This document shows, one piece after another, positions 9,872-18,435 of a stretch of DNA of 64,000 bases. Positions within the stretch are counted from its first letter, which is position 1. Each line of letters starts with the position of its first letter. This stretch comes from Paraburkholderia haematera (GTDB lineage: Bacteria > Pseudomonadota > Gammaproteobacteria > Burkholderiales > Burkholderiaceae). The notes below the pieces were generated by a model. That model was not told the DNA's origin, ran no database searches, and worked only from the letters and a program-made list of their open reading frames with translations. A program made the position numbers and the translations under genes. The DNA lies in the NCBI RefSeq assembly GCF_905220975.1, contig NZ_CAJNBK010000001.1, positions 310,001 to 374,000 on the forward strand, in the 5' to 3' direction.

Positions 9872-11482
9872 TCAAGTCGCGGCCAGTTCAACTTTCGGTG
9901 CAAACGAATCGCTTTGCGCCATAGGCCAATATTTCTCGTACAGCGTGTAGCGATAGTTGCCGTTCAGCAGATCGTTCGGCTCGAGATACTTCAACAGTTC
10001 GGACATCAAGCGCACCTCATGCGACGATACGCGCCGCACGATGTGATGTGCGCGCAGTTCCGCCGGATGCTTGAGCCCCGTGGCCTGAATGATTTCCTTC
10101 AGCGCATGCAGCGTGTTGTGATGGAAGTTGAATACACGTTCGGCTTTGTCCGGAACCACCAAAGCGCGCTGACGCACAGGGTCCTGCGTCGCGACGCCCG
10201 TCGGGCAGCGTCCGGTGTGGCAGGTCTGCGCCTGAATGCAGCCGACGGCGAACATGAAGCCACGCGCCGCGTTGACCCAATCCGCGCCGATTGCAAGCGT
10301 CTTCGTGATGTCGAACGCGGTAATCATCTTGCCGCTCGCGCCGATGCGGATGCGTTGACGCAAGCCGATGCCGACCAGCGTGTTGTGCACCAGTAGCAGC
10401 CCTTCCTGCAACGGCACGCCGACGTGATCGGTGAACTCCAGCGGCGCGGCGCCCGTGCCGCCCTCCGCACCGTCGACCACGATAAAGTCCGGCAGAATCC
10501 CCGTCTCCAGCATCGCCTTCGCAATGCCGAAGAATTCCCATGGATGCCCGATGCACAGCTTGAACCCGGTCGGCTTGCCGCCGGACAGCGTGCGCAAGCG
10601 GTCGACGAATTCGAGCAGGCCGCGCGGCGACGAGAATTCGGAGTGGGTGGCGGGCGAGATGCAATCGCGACCCATCGGCACGCCGCGCGTTTCCGCAATC
10701 TCGGGAGTGATCTTCGCGGCCGGCAACACGCCGCCGTGACCGGGTTTCGCACCTTGCGAGAGCTTCACCTCGATCATCTTCACTTGCGGCTCGGTGGCCT
10801 GTTTGGCGAACTTCTCCGCGCTGAAGGTACCGTCGTCGTTACGGCAGCCGAAGTAGCCCGAGGCGATTTCCCAGATGATGTCGCCGCCGTGCTCGCGGTG
10901 GTATTTCGACATCGAGCCTTCGCCGGTGTCGTGCGCGAAGTTACCTTTCTTCGCGCCGAGGTTCAGCGCCATGATCGCGTTCGCCGACAGCGAGCCGAAG
11001 CTCATCGCGGAGACGTTGAAGATCGACATCGAATAAGGTTGCGCGCGGTCGGGCCCGACGACGACACGGAAGTCGTGGTTGTCGACTTTGGTCGGCGCGA
11101 GCGAGTGGCTGATCCATTCGTGCGCGACAGCTTTGACGTCGAGTTCGGTGCCGTACGGGCGGCTATCCACGTCGTTTTTCGCGCGCTGATAGACGATGCT
11201 GCGTTGCGCGCGCGAGAACGGTTTCTCGTCGGTATCGTCCTCGACGAAATACTGGCGGATTTCCGGGCGGATGAATTCGAACAGGAAACGGAAGTGGCCC
11301 CACAGCGGATAGTTGCGCAGAATCGCGTGGCGATCCTGCGTCAGGTCGAACAGACCGAGCGCGACGAGCGCCACCGGCACGATGATCCAGAACCACGAAA
11401 TGTGATGCGTCGCGGCGAGCGCCGCACAGGCTGCGAGCAGCACGACTGCGCACCACATTGCCAGATAACGTCGAGAAAACAT
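9872..11482 (-). CDS. FMN-binding glutamate synthase family protein, membrane-anchored
   Basis: A 536-aa protein starting at an ATG with GGAG seven bases upstream. Residues 8-45 form two hydrophobic segments (YLAMWCAVVLLAACAALA and WFWIIVPVALVALGLF), so the protein is membrane-attached. The remainder matches the FMN/3Fe-4S domain of glutamate synthase: MSFGSLSANAIMALNLGAKKG, LSQGAKPGHGGVLPAAKI and the iron-sulfur motif CHTGRCPTGVATQD. It lacks the glutaminase domain, so it is not a complete GltB. In this family the physiological reaction is not settled. It stands alone, 226 nt after mnmA, with weak dyad symmetry after its stop codon. Confidence 0.9.
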   Translation of the reverse strand: MFSRRYLAMWCAVVLLAACAALAATHHISWFWIIVPVALVALGLFDLTQDRHAILRNYPLWGHFRFLFEFIRPEIRQYFVEDDTDEKPFSRAQRSIVYQRAKNDVDSRPYGTELDVKAVAHEWISHSLAPTKVDNHDFRVVVGPDRAQPYSMSIFNVSAMSFGSLSANAIMALNLGAKKGNFAHDTGEGSMSKYHREHGGDIIWEIASGYFGCRNDDGTFSAEKFAKQATEPQVKMIEVKLSQGAKPGHGGVLPAAKITPEIAETRGVPMGRDCISPATHSEFSSPRGLLEFVDRLRTLSGGKPTGFKLCIGHPWEFFGIAKAMLETGILPDFIVVDGAEGGTGAAPLEFTDHVGVPLQEGLLLVHNTLVGIGLRQRIRIGASGKMITAFDITKTLAIGADWVNAARGFMFAVGCIQAQTCHTGRCPTGVATQDPVRQRALVVPDKAERVFNFHHNTLHALKEIIQATGLKHPAELRAHHIVRRVSSHEVRLMSELLKYLEPNDLLNGNYRYTLYEKYWPMAQSDSFAPKVELAAT

Positions 11483-11708
11483 GGGGACTCCAGTGCAGTG
11501 GGGATCGTCGCGGAGGGATCGTCGACGCTGTCGGCGCGGACGGAATCCGCCGTGAAGGGAAACGAACAACTGCTTGTTATGGTGAAGCTTGCTGCGGCTC
11601 GAAGGTGAATCGCGTGGGCGAAGCGTGAAGTCTGAAGCTTGAAGACGAAGCATGCAGGTGAAACGGGTGCGGCGACGCCAGGCGTTGCCGCACGATAACA
11701 TCCATGGC

Positions 11709-12866
11709 TCAACGGGCGGTAAGCAACGCTGCCTTTTGCGGCTGACGTACGCTTGGCTGCCCGGTCACCGCGTGTTCGATGATGCCGCCGCCGAGGCACA
11801 CGTCGCCATCGTAGAGCACCGCCGATTGCCCCGGTGTGACAGCCCATTGGGCGTCGTCGAAATTCAGTTCGAAGAGGCCTTCGCCTGCACCTGTCGCACC
11901 GGCCGCCGCGCTGAAGGAGCACGGTGCATCCGCTTGCCGGTAACGGGTTTTCGCGCCGCACGCGAAACCCTCAGCCGGCGGTTCGCCCGCGACCCAGCTC
12001 GTATTGCCCGCGCTCAACGTATGGCTCAGCAGCCACGGATGATCGTGGCCCTGCGCGACATACAGCGTGTTCGAGGCAATATCCTTGCCCGCGACGAACC
12101 ACGGCTCGCCGCTGCCGTCCTTGCTGCCGCCGAGGCCGATGCCCTTGCGCTGCCCGAACGTGTAGAACGCGAGGCCGATGTGCTCGCCGATCACTTTGCC
12201 GTCGGTGGTTTTCATCGGACCGGGTTGGGTTGGCAGATAGCGGTTCAGGAAGTCGCGGAACGGCCGTTCGCCGATAAAGCAGATGCCGGTCGAATCTTTC
12301 TTCTTCGCATTCGGCAGCGCGATCTGTTCGGCGATTTCGCGGACTTTGGTTTTCGGAATCTCGCCCAAAGGAAACAGCGTCTTCGACAACTGCGCCTGGT
12401 TCAGCCGATGCAGGAAGTACGACTGGTCTTTCGTATGATCGAAGGCCTTCAGCAGTTCGAAGCGGCCGTTGTTCTCACGCACGCGCGCATAGTGGCCGGT
12501 CGCGATGGTTTCCGCGCCGAGCGACATCGCGTGATCGAGGAAGGCTTTGAACTTGATCTCGGCGTTGCACAGCACGTCCGGATTCGGCGTGCGGCCGGCC
12601 GAGTATTCGCGCAGGAATTCGGCGAACACGCGGTCCTTGTATTCGGCGGCGAAGTTGACCGCCTCCACGTCGATGCCGATCAGGTCCGCGACCGAGACGA
12701 CGTCGATCCAGTCCTGCCGCGTCGAGCAGTACTCGCTGTCGTCGTCGTCTTCCCAGTTTTTCATGAACAGGCCGACCACGTCGTAGCCCTGTTCCTTCAG
12801 CAGCCACGCGGTAACCGACGAATCGACGCCGCCCGACATGCCTACTACGACTTTCTGCTTGCTCAT
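11709..12866 (-). CDS. mnmA: tRNA-uridine 2-sulfurtransferase
   Basis: A 385-aa enzyme that thiolates U34 of Lys, Glu and Gln tRNAs using sulfur relayed from IscS. The ATP-pyrophosphatase loop is [10 protein letters not shown] at residues 9-18. The two catalytic cysteines are in [12 protein letters not shown] (about 99) and [12 protein letters not shown] (about 195). Length is slightly above the E. coli protein because of an Ala/Gly-rich insert ([14 protein letters not shown]) in the C-terminal beta-barrel region. It follows the Nudix gene by 124 nt, an order I recall as common in Burkholderiales. Confidence 0.97.
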   Translation of the reverse strand: MSKQKVVVGMSGGVDSSVTAWLLKEQGYDVVGLFMKNWEDDDDSEYCSTRQDWIDVVSVADLIGIDVEAVNFAAEYKDRVFAEFLREYSAGRTPNPDVLCNAEIKFKAFLDHAMSLGAETIATGHYARVRENNGRFELLKAFDHTKDQSYFLHRLNQAQLSKTLFPLGEIPKTKVREIAEQIALPNAKKKDSTGICFIGERPFRDFLNRYLPTQPGPMKTTDGKVIGEHIGLAFYTFGQRKGIGLGGSKDGSGEPWFVAGKDIASNTLYVAQGHDHPWLLSHTLSAGNTSWVAGEPPAEGFACGAKTRYRQADAPCSFSAAAGATGAGEGLFELNFDDAQWAVTPGQSAVLYDGDVCLGGGIIEHAVTGQPSVRQPQKAALLTAR

Positions 12867-12990
12867 AAGGTGCTCACTGGGTACCGCGTGACTTCATTGA
12901 TCGTGGGATGACCGTGTTGCCCGGCCGCCTGCCTGGCCGCTCGTGACGGATCAGGCCCGTTTATGACGGGTTAGGCCCGGCCGTGCCTGC

Positions 12991-13485
12991 CTACGTCTTC
13001 TTTTCAACCTGTTTGCGCCCGACCGAATGCGTGTGCACGAAATCGAGCGGGAAACGCCGGCCCGCGAGGTAATCGTCGAGGCATTGCATGACGAGTGGCG
13101 TGCGATGCCGTTCGGGGCAGGCGCGCAATTCGTCGGCGCTCATCCACAGCGTGCGGACGATGTCGGGATCGAGCGCGCGCTCTCCATCCGCTTCGCCATT
13201 CGTGCCGCAATAGGTGAAGCGCAGATAGGTCACGCCCTCACGGCCAGGCGGCTGGAAATGCGTCATATACATGCCGACCAGCGCCTCGGGCGTGAACGGA
13301 TGCGCGGTTTCTTCGAGCGTTTCGCGGATGACCGCTTCCAGAAGCGTTTCGCCCGCTTCCAGATGGCCGGCGGGCTGATTCAGACGCAGGCCGTCGGCGG
13401 TATGTTCCTCGACCACGAGAAAACGCCCGTCACGCTCGACGATGGCCGCAACGGTGACGTGCGGCAGCCAGGATTCCGGTTTCAT
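12991..13485 (-). CDS. Nudix hydrolase, NudJ-like
   Basis: A 164-aa pyrophosphohydrolase. The Nudix box is complete: G40-x5-E46-x7-REU-x-EE, spanning GHLEAGETLLEAVIRETLEE. The N terminus MKPESWLPHVTVAAIVERDG and adjacency to mnmA resemble NudJ (HMP-PP/nucleoside di- and triphosphate phosphatase), whose gene neighbours mnmA in E. coli. The exact substrate is inference. The gene is read into mnmA. Confidence 0.9.
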   Translation of the reverse strand: MKPESWLPHVTVAAIVERDGRFLVVEEHTADGLRLNQPAGHLEAGETLLEAVIRETLEETAHPFTPEALVGMYMTHFQPPGREGVTYLRFTYCGTNGEADGERALDPDIVRTLWMSADELRACPERHRTPLVMQCLDDYLAGRRFPLDFVHTHSVGRKQVEKKT

Positions 13486-13778
13486 GGGTGCGCATTTTAC
13501 CGTTTATGGGCCTGGGCTGCCGGGAAGCGGGCGACCGGATGCGGGCGGGTGGCGTCGGGCGGGTGGTGTCGGGCCGGGCGGGGCGTGAGCACCCCAGCGG
13601 AGAGGGCCCTCAGCCCCAGCCAACAAGCCGCCCCACTCGCCGGGCACCCCCGGATTGTCCCCGATTTCAGCGCACCCCCAGGTTTCGGTTAAAGTGACGC
13701 CGTTAGCCGTTGCACTTGCAAGCCGGCGTGCCTCGTCGGCAGAACTGTCGTAAAACAGGAAGTCGAGGAGGAGCCAAG

Positions 13779-14921
13779 ATGCACATCGGAGTGCCAGCCG
13801 AGACGCGCGCGCACGAAACCCGCGTCGCCGCGACGCCCGAAACGGTCAAGAAGTACGTGACCCAGGGCCACCGGGTCACGATCCAGAGCGGCGCCGGTAC
13901 CGGCGCGAGCTTTCCTGACGATGCCTTTACAGCCGCCGGCGCGGAAATCGTCGACGCGGCCACCGCTTTTGGCGCCGATCTGGTCCTCAAGGTGCAGTCC
14001 CCGACCGATGCCGAGTTACCGCTGCTCAAGCGCGGCGCGACGCTGGTCGGCATGCTCGATCCGTTTAATACCGAAAACTCATCAAAGCTGGCGTCCGCGG
14101 GCGTCACCGCGTTCGCTTTGGAAGCCGCGCCGCGTACTACGCGCGCGCAGAGCCTCGACGTGCTCTCGTCGCAGGCGAACATCGCCGGGTACAAGGCGGT
14201 GCTGCTGGCGGCTACGCTCTATCCCCGCTTCATGCCGATGCTGATGACCGCCGCGGGCACCGTGAAAGCGGCCCGCGTACTGATTCTGGGCGCTGGCGTG
14301 GCCGGTCTGCAGGCGATCGCGACCGCCAAGCGCCTCGGCGCGGTGATCGAAGCGTCCGATGTACGTCCGGCGGTGAAAGAGCAGATCGAATCGCTCGGCG
14401 CCAAGTTTCTCGATGTTCCGTACGAAACCGATGAGGAGCGCGAAGCCGCGCAGGGTGTCGGCGGCTATGCGCGGCCGATGCCGCCTTCGTGGCTTGCGCG
14501 GCAGTCCGCGCTGGTTCACGAGCGCGCGAAACAGGCCGACGTGGTGATCTCGACCGCCTTGATCCCGGGCAGGGCCGCACCGACGCTGATTTCGGTGGAA
14601 ACCGTGCAGGCGATGAAACCCGGCTCCGTGCTGGTGGACCTCGCGGCAGGACGGGGCGCGGAATACGAGGGCCGGCGCGGCGGTAACTGTCCGCTCACCG
14701 AAGCGGACCAGGTCGTCACGAAAAACGGTGTGCAGATCGTCGGCTACACGAACCTTGCCTCGATGGTGCCCGCCGACGCGTCGTCCCTGTACGCGCGCAA
14801 TCTGCTCGACTTCCTCAAGCTGATCATCAGCAAGGAAGGCGCCCTGAACATCGATCTCGCGGACGATATCGTCGCGGCCACGCTGCTGGCCCGTGACGGC
14901 GAAGTCACGCGCAAGGCATAG
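13779..14921 (+). CDS. pntAA: NAD(P) transhydrogenase subunit alpha part 1
   Basis: This 380-aa soluble NAD(H)-binding domain I belongs to the proton-translocating transhydrogenase, which reduces NADP+ with NADH at the expense of the proton gradient. The start MHIGVPAETRAHETRVAATP follows GAGGAGGAG by five bases; the upstream in-frame extension lacks homology. The Rossmann motif is LILGAGVAGLQAIATAKRLGA near residue 167. The RQD-like loop and C-terminal LLDFLKLII are present. The alpha chain is split in two, as in Rhodospirillum and many beta-proteobacteria, with the membrane part encoded by the next gene. Confidence 0.96.
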   Translation: MHIGVPAETRAHETRVAATPETVKKYVTQGHRVTIQSGAGTGASFPDDAFTAAGAEIVDAATAFGADLVLKVQSPTDAELPLLKRGATLVGMLDPFNTENSSKLASAGVTAFALEAAPRTTRAQSLDVLSSQANIAGYKAVLLAATLYPRFMPMLMTAAGTVKAARVLILGAGVAGLQAIATAKRLGAVIEASDVRPAVKEQIESLGAKFLDVPYETDEEREAAQGVGGYARPMPPSWLARQSALVHERAKQADVVISTALIPGRAAPTLISVETVQAMKPGSVLVDLAAGRGAEYEGRRGGNCPLTEADQVVTKNGVQIVGYTNLASMVPADASSLYARNLLDFLKLIISKEGALNIDLADDIVAATLLARDGEVTRKA

Positions 14922-14933
14922 AGGAGAGCGGCG

Positions 14934-15275
14934 ATGGAAGTCATCAACCACACCGTCATCAACCTGATTATCTTCGTGCTGGCGATCTACGTCGGCTACC
15001 ACGTCGTCTGGAACGTCACACCCGCGCTGCACACGCCGCTGATGGCGGTGACCAACGCGATCTCGGCGATCGTGATCGTCGGCGCGATGCTGGCAGCAGG
15101 CCTCACCGTGGGCGACACCGGCAAGTTCTTCGGCACGCTGGCCGTCGCGCTCGCGGCGGTGAACGTGTTCGGCGGCTTTCTGGTGACGAGGCGAATGCTG
15201 GAGATGTTCAGGAAGAAAGAGCCGAAGAAGCTCCCCGCTGACAAGGCACAATCCACGAGCAGGGAGAACGCGTAA
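14934..15275 (+). CDS. pntAB: NAD(P) transhydrogenase subunit alpha part 2 (membrane domain)
   Basis: A 113-aa membrane protein with three hydrophobic helices (about residues 7-27, 40-62 and 65-88) that form the alpha-chain portion of the proton channel. It corresponds to the C-terminal domain II portion of E. coli PntA. The ribosome site is GAGGAGAG. It starts 12 nt after pntAA and its stop codon overlaps the pntB start as TAATG, implying translational coupling. Confidence 0.95.
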   Translation: MEVINHTVINLIIFVLAIYVGYHVVWNVTPALHTPLMAVTNAISAIVIVGAMLAAGLTVGDTGKFFGTLAVALAAVNVFGGFLVTRRMLEMFRKKEPKKLPADKAQSTSRENA

Positions 15276-16729
15276 TGAGTCTGAACGTCGTCACGCTGCT
15301 TTATCTGGTCGCGTCGGTCTGTTTCATCCAGGCGCTCAAGGGGCTGTCGAATCCGAAGACGGCGCGCACCGGCAATACCTTCGGCATGGTCGGGATGGCG
15401 ATTGCCATTCTCACGACCATCGCGCTGATCGTTAAGCAGGCTAATGAGCTCGGCTCGAATCTTGGGTTAGGGCTCGGCCTGCTGCTGGTCGCGCTGGTGA
15501 TCGGCGGCGCGATCGGCGCGTTCGTCGCGGCGCGCGTCGAGATGACCAAGATGCCGGAACTGGTCGCGGCGATGCACTCGCTGATCGGTCTTGCTGCCGT
15601 GTGTATCGCGTATGCGGTGGTTTCGGAACCGTCCGCGTTCGGTCTCGTCGATCCGGACAATCCGATTCCGGGCTTCCTGCCCTATGGCAATCGCGTCGAG
15701 TTGTTCATCGGTACGTTTGTCGGCGCGATTACGTTCTCCGGTTCGGTGATCGCGTTCGGCAAGCTGTCGGGCAAGTACAAGTTCCGGTTGTTCCAGGGTG
15801 CGCCGGTGGTTTACGCGGGACAGCATCTGATCAACCTGATGCTCGCGCTCGCGATGCTCGGCTTCGGCGTGATCTTCTTCCTCACGCAGTCCTGGCTGCC
15901 GTTCATCATCATGACGCTGATCGCGTTCGTGCTCGGTGTGCTGATCATCATCCCGATCGGTGGCGCGGACATGCCGGTGGTGGTGTCGATGCTCAATTCG
16001 TACTCGGGCTGGGCGGCGGCGGGTATCGGCTTCTCGCTGAACAATCCGATGCTGATCATCGCGGGCTCGCTAGTCGGTTCATCCGGTGCGATCCTGTCGT
16101 ACATCATGTGCCGCGCGATGAACCGCTCGTTCTTCAACGTGATTCTTGGCGGCTTCGGTAATGAGGCGGGTGCGGCTGCGGCGGGTGGCTCGGCGGAGCA
16201 GCGTCCGGTGAAATCCGGTTCGGCTGATGACGCTTCGTTCATGCTCGGCAATGCTGAAACCGTGGTGATCGTGCCGGGGTATGGCCTTGCCGTAGCACGT
16301 GCACAGCATGCGTTGAAGGAACTCACCGACAAGCTGGTCGAGAAGGGCATCGAGGTGAAGTACGCGATTCACCCGGTGGCCGGGCGGATGCCGGGCCACA
16401 TGAACGTGCTGCTCGCCGAAGCCGAAGTGCCCTACGACATGGTCTACGAAATGGACGACATCAACGGCGAGTTCGGTCAGGTCGACGTGGTGCTGGTACT
16501 CGGTGCGAACGACGTGGTGAACCCGGCGGCGAAGAACGATCCGAAGTCGCCGATCGCAGGCATGCCGATCATCGAGGCGTACAAGGCGCGTACCGTCATC
16601 GTGAACAAGCGTTCGATGGCGGCGGGTTACGCGGGTCTCGACAACGATCTGTTCTACATGGACAAGACGATGATGGTATTCGGCGACGCGAAGAAGGTGA
16701 TCGAGGATATGGTGAAGTCGGTGGAGTAA
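15275..16729 (+). CDS. pntB: NAD(P) transhydrogenase subunit beta
   Basis: A 484-aa protein. The first ~265 residues hold about eight or nine transmembrane helices (domain II). The C-terminal ~180 residues are the NADP(H)-binding domain III, with VIVPGYGLAVARAQHALKEL, HPVAGRMPGHMNVLLAEA and VLVLGANDVVNPAA. These are diagnostic PntB segments, including the GANDVVNPAA nucleotide loop. The start codon overlaps the pntAB stop by one base. It completes a three-gene operon supplying NADPH. Confidence 0.97.
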   Translation: MSLNVVTLLYLVASVCFIQALKGLSNPKTARTGNTFGMVGMAIAILTTIALIVKQANELGSNLGLGLGLLLVALVIGGAIGAFVAARVEMTKMPELVAAMHSLIGLAAVCIAYAVVSEPSAFGLVDPDNPIPGFLPYGNRVELFIGTFVGAITFSGSVIAFGKLSGKYKFRLFQGAPVVYAGQHLINLMLALAMLGFGVIFFLTQSWLPFIIMTLIAFVLGVLIIIPIGGADMPVVVSMLNSYSGWAAAGIGFSLNNPMLIIAGSLVGSSGAILSYIMCRAMNRSFFNVILGGFGNEAGAAAAGGSAEQRPVKSGSADDASFMLGNAETVVIVPGYGLAVARAQHALKELTDKLVEKGIEVKYAIHPVAGRMPGHMNVLLAEAEVPYDMVYEMDDINGEFGQVDVVLVLGANDVVNPAAKNDPKSPIAGMPIIEAYKARTVIVNKRSMAAGYAGLDNDLFYMDKTMMVFGDAKKVIEDMVKSVE

Positions 16730-16745
16730 CGCGCCTCGCGAGGTT

Positions 16746-16787
16746 CGGCGGTTCGCGGCTTGCCTCGCGGTGGGCGGCGAACCGCCG
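16746..16787 (+). terminator. GC-rich stem-loop after pntB
   Basis: CGGCGGTTCGC and its perfect complement GCGAACCGCCG pair over 11 bp with a 20-nt loop, 16 nt beyond the pntB stop. There is no U-run, so this may be a transcript-stabilising hairpin or Rho-assisted end rather than an intrinsic terminator. Confidence 0.4.
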
Positions 16788-16897
16788 GTCATGTAGCCGG
16801 GATGCGTGCGCGAAATCTGGCCGATGCAGGGCGCTTCATGATTCACCGCTTGGAATATGTGCCCGCGTCCCACCAAACCGTGGCCTGATCTGCATTC

Positions 16898-17584
16898 TTA
16901 CCTCGGCTTCGCATTCACGTGCCGTAGCCAGTCCGCCAGCCGTTTGCCTTCCTGATCCGGATACGGTTCGAGCGCCTGAAGACTCTGGATCCTCTCCAAC
17001 CCGAAATTGCGGAAATCGCTTCGCAATTCGCACCACGCGCCGAGTGTCCAGCGCGCACCCCAATAAGCTAACGCCAGCGGCCACACGCGCCGCTCGGTCG
17101 CTGCGCCGTTCGCATCGGTATAGGCAAAACTCACCACCTGACGCGCGTCGATCGCCCGATGCAGCGCGTCCACCTTCGCTGAAAAATCCGCCTTGATGTG
17201 AAACGACGGTGCGAAGATCGCCAGACGTTCGAGCGTTGCGCGCTTGTCGGCGGGCATCGCCGAGGCGATCTTCGCCAACGCCCCGCGTGCGCCGCTCGCG
17301 AAACCGGCGCCGCCCCACGATTCGAGCATCCGCGCCCCCGCTGCGAGCGCGGCCAGTTCATCGGCGGTGAAGGTGAGGGGCGGCAAGCTCGCCGCGCGGC
17401 TCAACCGATAGCCGATGCCCGCTTCGCCTTCGATTGGTACGCCTGACAGTTGCAGATCGCGCACGTCGCGATAGACCGTGCGCAGCGAGATATTCAGCCA
17501 GTCGGCGAGTTGTTGCGCGGTGGTCAGACGTCGTCCGCGTAGTAGTTCGGCGATCTGGAACAGGCGGTCGGCGCGGCGCGTCAT
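16898..17584 (-). CDS. WYL-domain (YafY-type) transcriptional regulator
   Basis: A 228-aa regulator. Residues 1-60 are a DeoR-like winged helix-turn-helix (MTRRADRLFQIAELLRGRRL, QQLADWLNISLRTVYRDVRDL). Residues 135-215 form a WYL-type ligand-binding domain (VVSFAYTDANG, ERRVWPLALAYWGARWTLGAWCELR). Upstream in-frame codons would add a non-family leader, and this ATG aligns with homologues. The gene lies 120 nt downstream of a VOC protein on the same strand, a common pairing in which the regulator controls the small enzyme. A GGACAG/CTGTCC dyad sits 21 nt before its start, suggesting autoregulation. Confidence 0.88.
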   Translation of the reverse strand: MTRRADRLFQIAELLRGRRLTTAQQLADWLNISLRTVYRDVRDLQLSGVPIEGEAGIGYRLSRAASLPPLTFTADELAALAAGARMLESWGGAGFASGARGALAKIASAMPADKRATLERLAIFAPSFHIKADFSAKVDALHRAIDARQVVSFAYTDANGAATERRVWPLALAYWGARWTLGAWCELRSDFRNFGLERIQSLQALEPYPDQEGKRLADWLRHVNAKPR

Positions 17585-17604
17585 CGTGGGCGTCTTGTAG
17601 AAAA

Positions 17605-17619
17605 GGACAGGGACTGTCC
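17605..17619. promoter_or_regulatory. Candidate operator of the WYL regulator gene
   Basis: A perfect inverted repeat, GGACAG-GGA-CTGTCC. It contains GACA-N5-TGTC and lies 20 nt upstream of the regulator ATG. The same GACA/TGTC half-sites occur upstream of the VOC gene. Confidence 0.5.
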
Positions 17620-17704
17620 CGCGATGATAGCGCCGCATGCCGCGCTCCGGTCGGCGTTCCGCGCGGCGCCTGCTGGCCGCCGCGCTTGTACGCCGCGTTG
17701 GGTG

Positions 17705-18088
17705 TTAGCCGTTGGTCAGCGAATGCAGGCCGAGGCGGTTGCCCTCCGTGTCGGTGAAGAACGCGATGTAACCGATGTCCTGCGGCAGCTTGATCACTGG
17801 ACCATCGGTCTTGCCGCCGGCCTGCTCGACGCGGGCGAGCACGGCGTCCACGTTGGGTTGTGCGTTCAGATAGACGAGCACACCGTCGTTGGTTGGCTTC
17901 ATCGACGGGCTGTGGACGATCGCGCCGCCGGTGGCCGGTTCCTCGTAGCCGAAGATGGCGATCGGCTGGCCGCCGATTTCCTGGCGATTCAGTTTGACGT
18001 CGAGCGCGGTTTCGTAAAAACGAACAGCACGATCGAAATCGACGGACGGAATCTCAAACCATGCGACAACTTTGGATGATGCGGACAT
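17705..18088 (-). CDS. VOC superfamily protein (glyoxalase/bleomycin-resistance-like)
   Basis: A 127-aa single-domain VOC protein: VVAWFEIPSVDFDRAVRFYETALDVKL is the opening beta-alpha-beta unit and IGYIAFFTDTEGNRLGLHS closes the second. The canonical metal ligands of glyoxalase I are not all in place, so it is not GloA; members of this branch include isomerases, dioxygenases and uncharacterised stress proteins. It starts after a clear AGGAGAG. It precedes the WYL regulator on the same strand and carries a 9-bp-arm palindrome 71 nt upstream of its ATG. Confidence 0.85.
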   Translation of the reverse strand: MSASSKVVAWFEIPSVDFDRAVRFYETALDVKLNRQEIGGQPIAIFGYEEPATGGAIVHSPSMKPTNDGVLVYLNAQPNVDAVLARVEQAGGKTDGPVIKLPQDIGYIAFFTDTEGNRLGLHSLTNG

Positions 18089-18158
18089 GACACTCTCCTG
18101 GGAATGGCGGTAAGCCGTGCAAAGCGCCGGATGGCGTGAGAAGGAGTGTGCTGGGGTG

Positions 18159-18182
18159 CTACTGACAGCGTAGTGTCAGTAG
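18159..18182. promoter_or_regulatory. Palindromic operator upstream of the VOC gene
   Basis: CTACTGACA and its exact reverse complement TGTCAGTAG are separated by six bases. The core is GACA-N6-TGTC, matching the half-sites before the neighbouring WYL regulator. Its position, 71 nt before the VOC start, is suitable for promoter control. Confidence 0.6.
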
Positions 18183-18381
18183 GGTGTGGCGGGTGCAGCA
18201 AAAGGATGGGGCAGACGATGAGCGCGCAGGGGCGCGCCGGCGGGAGCCGCGGGATGGCGTAACGGGCGGATACAGGGGATGGACAACTCGGGGATCGAGC
18301 GATGACGGTGGCAGGAGGATTGAGAGGCCAGGGTGGCAGCGGAGGGGGACCCGACACCGGCCGATCGCTGAGGTACCGGCG

Positions 18382-18415
18382 AAAAAAAACCGCGGACCTG
18401 GATCCGCGGTTTTTT
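18382..18415. terminator. Bidirectional rho-independent terminator after the RlmL-type gene
   Basis: CCGCGGA and TCCGCGG form a 7-bp stem with a 6-nt loop, flanked by eight A on the left and six T on the right. It lies 21 nt beyond the methyltransferase stop codon on the minus strand. The 18089-18435 gap otherwise holds only the VOC operator and promoter. Confidence 0.85.
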
Positions 18416-18435
18416 CGATGCTGCTCTGCTCCAGC

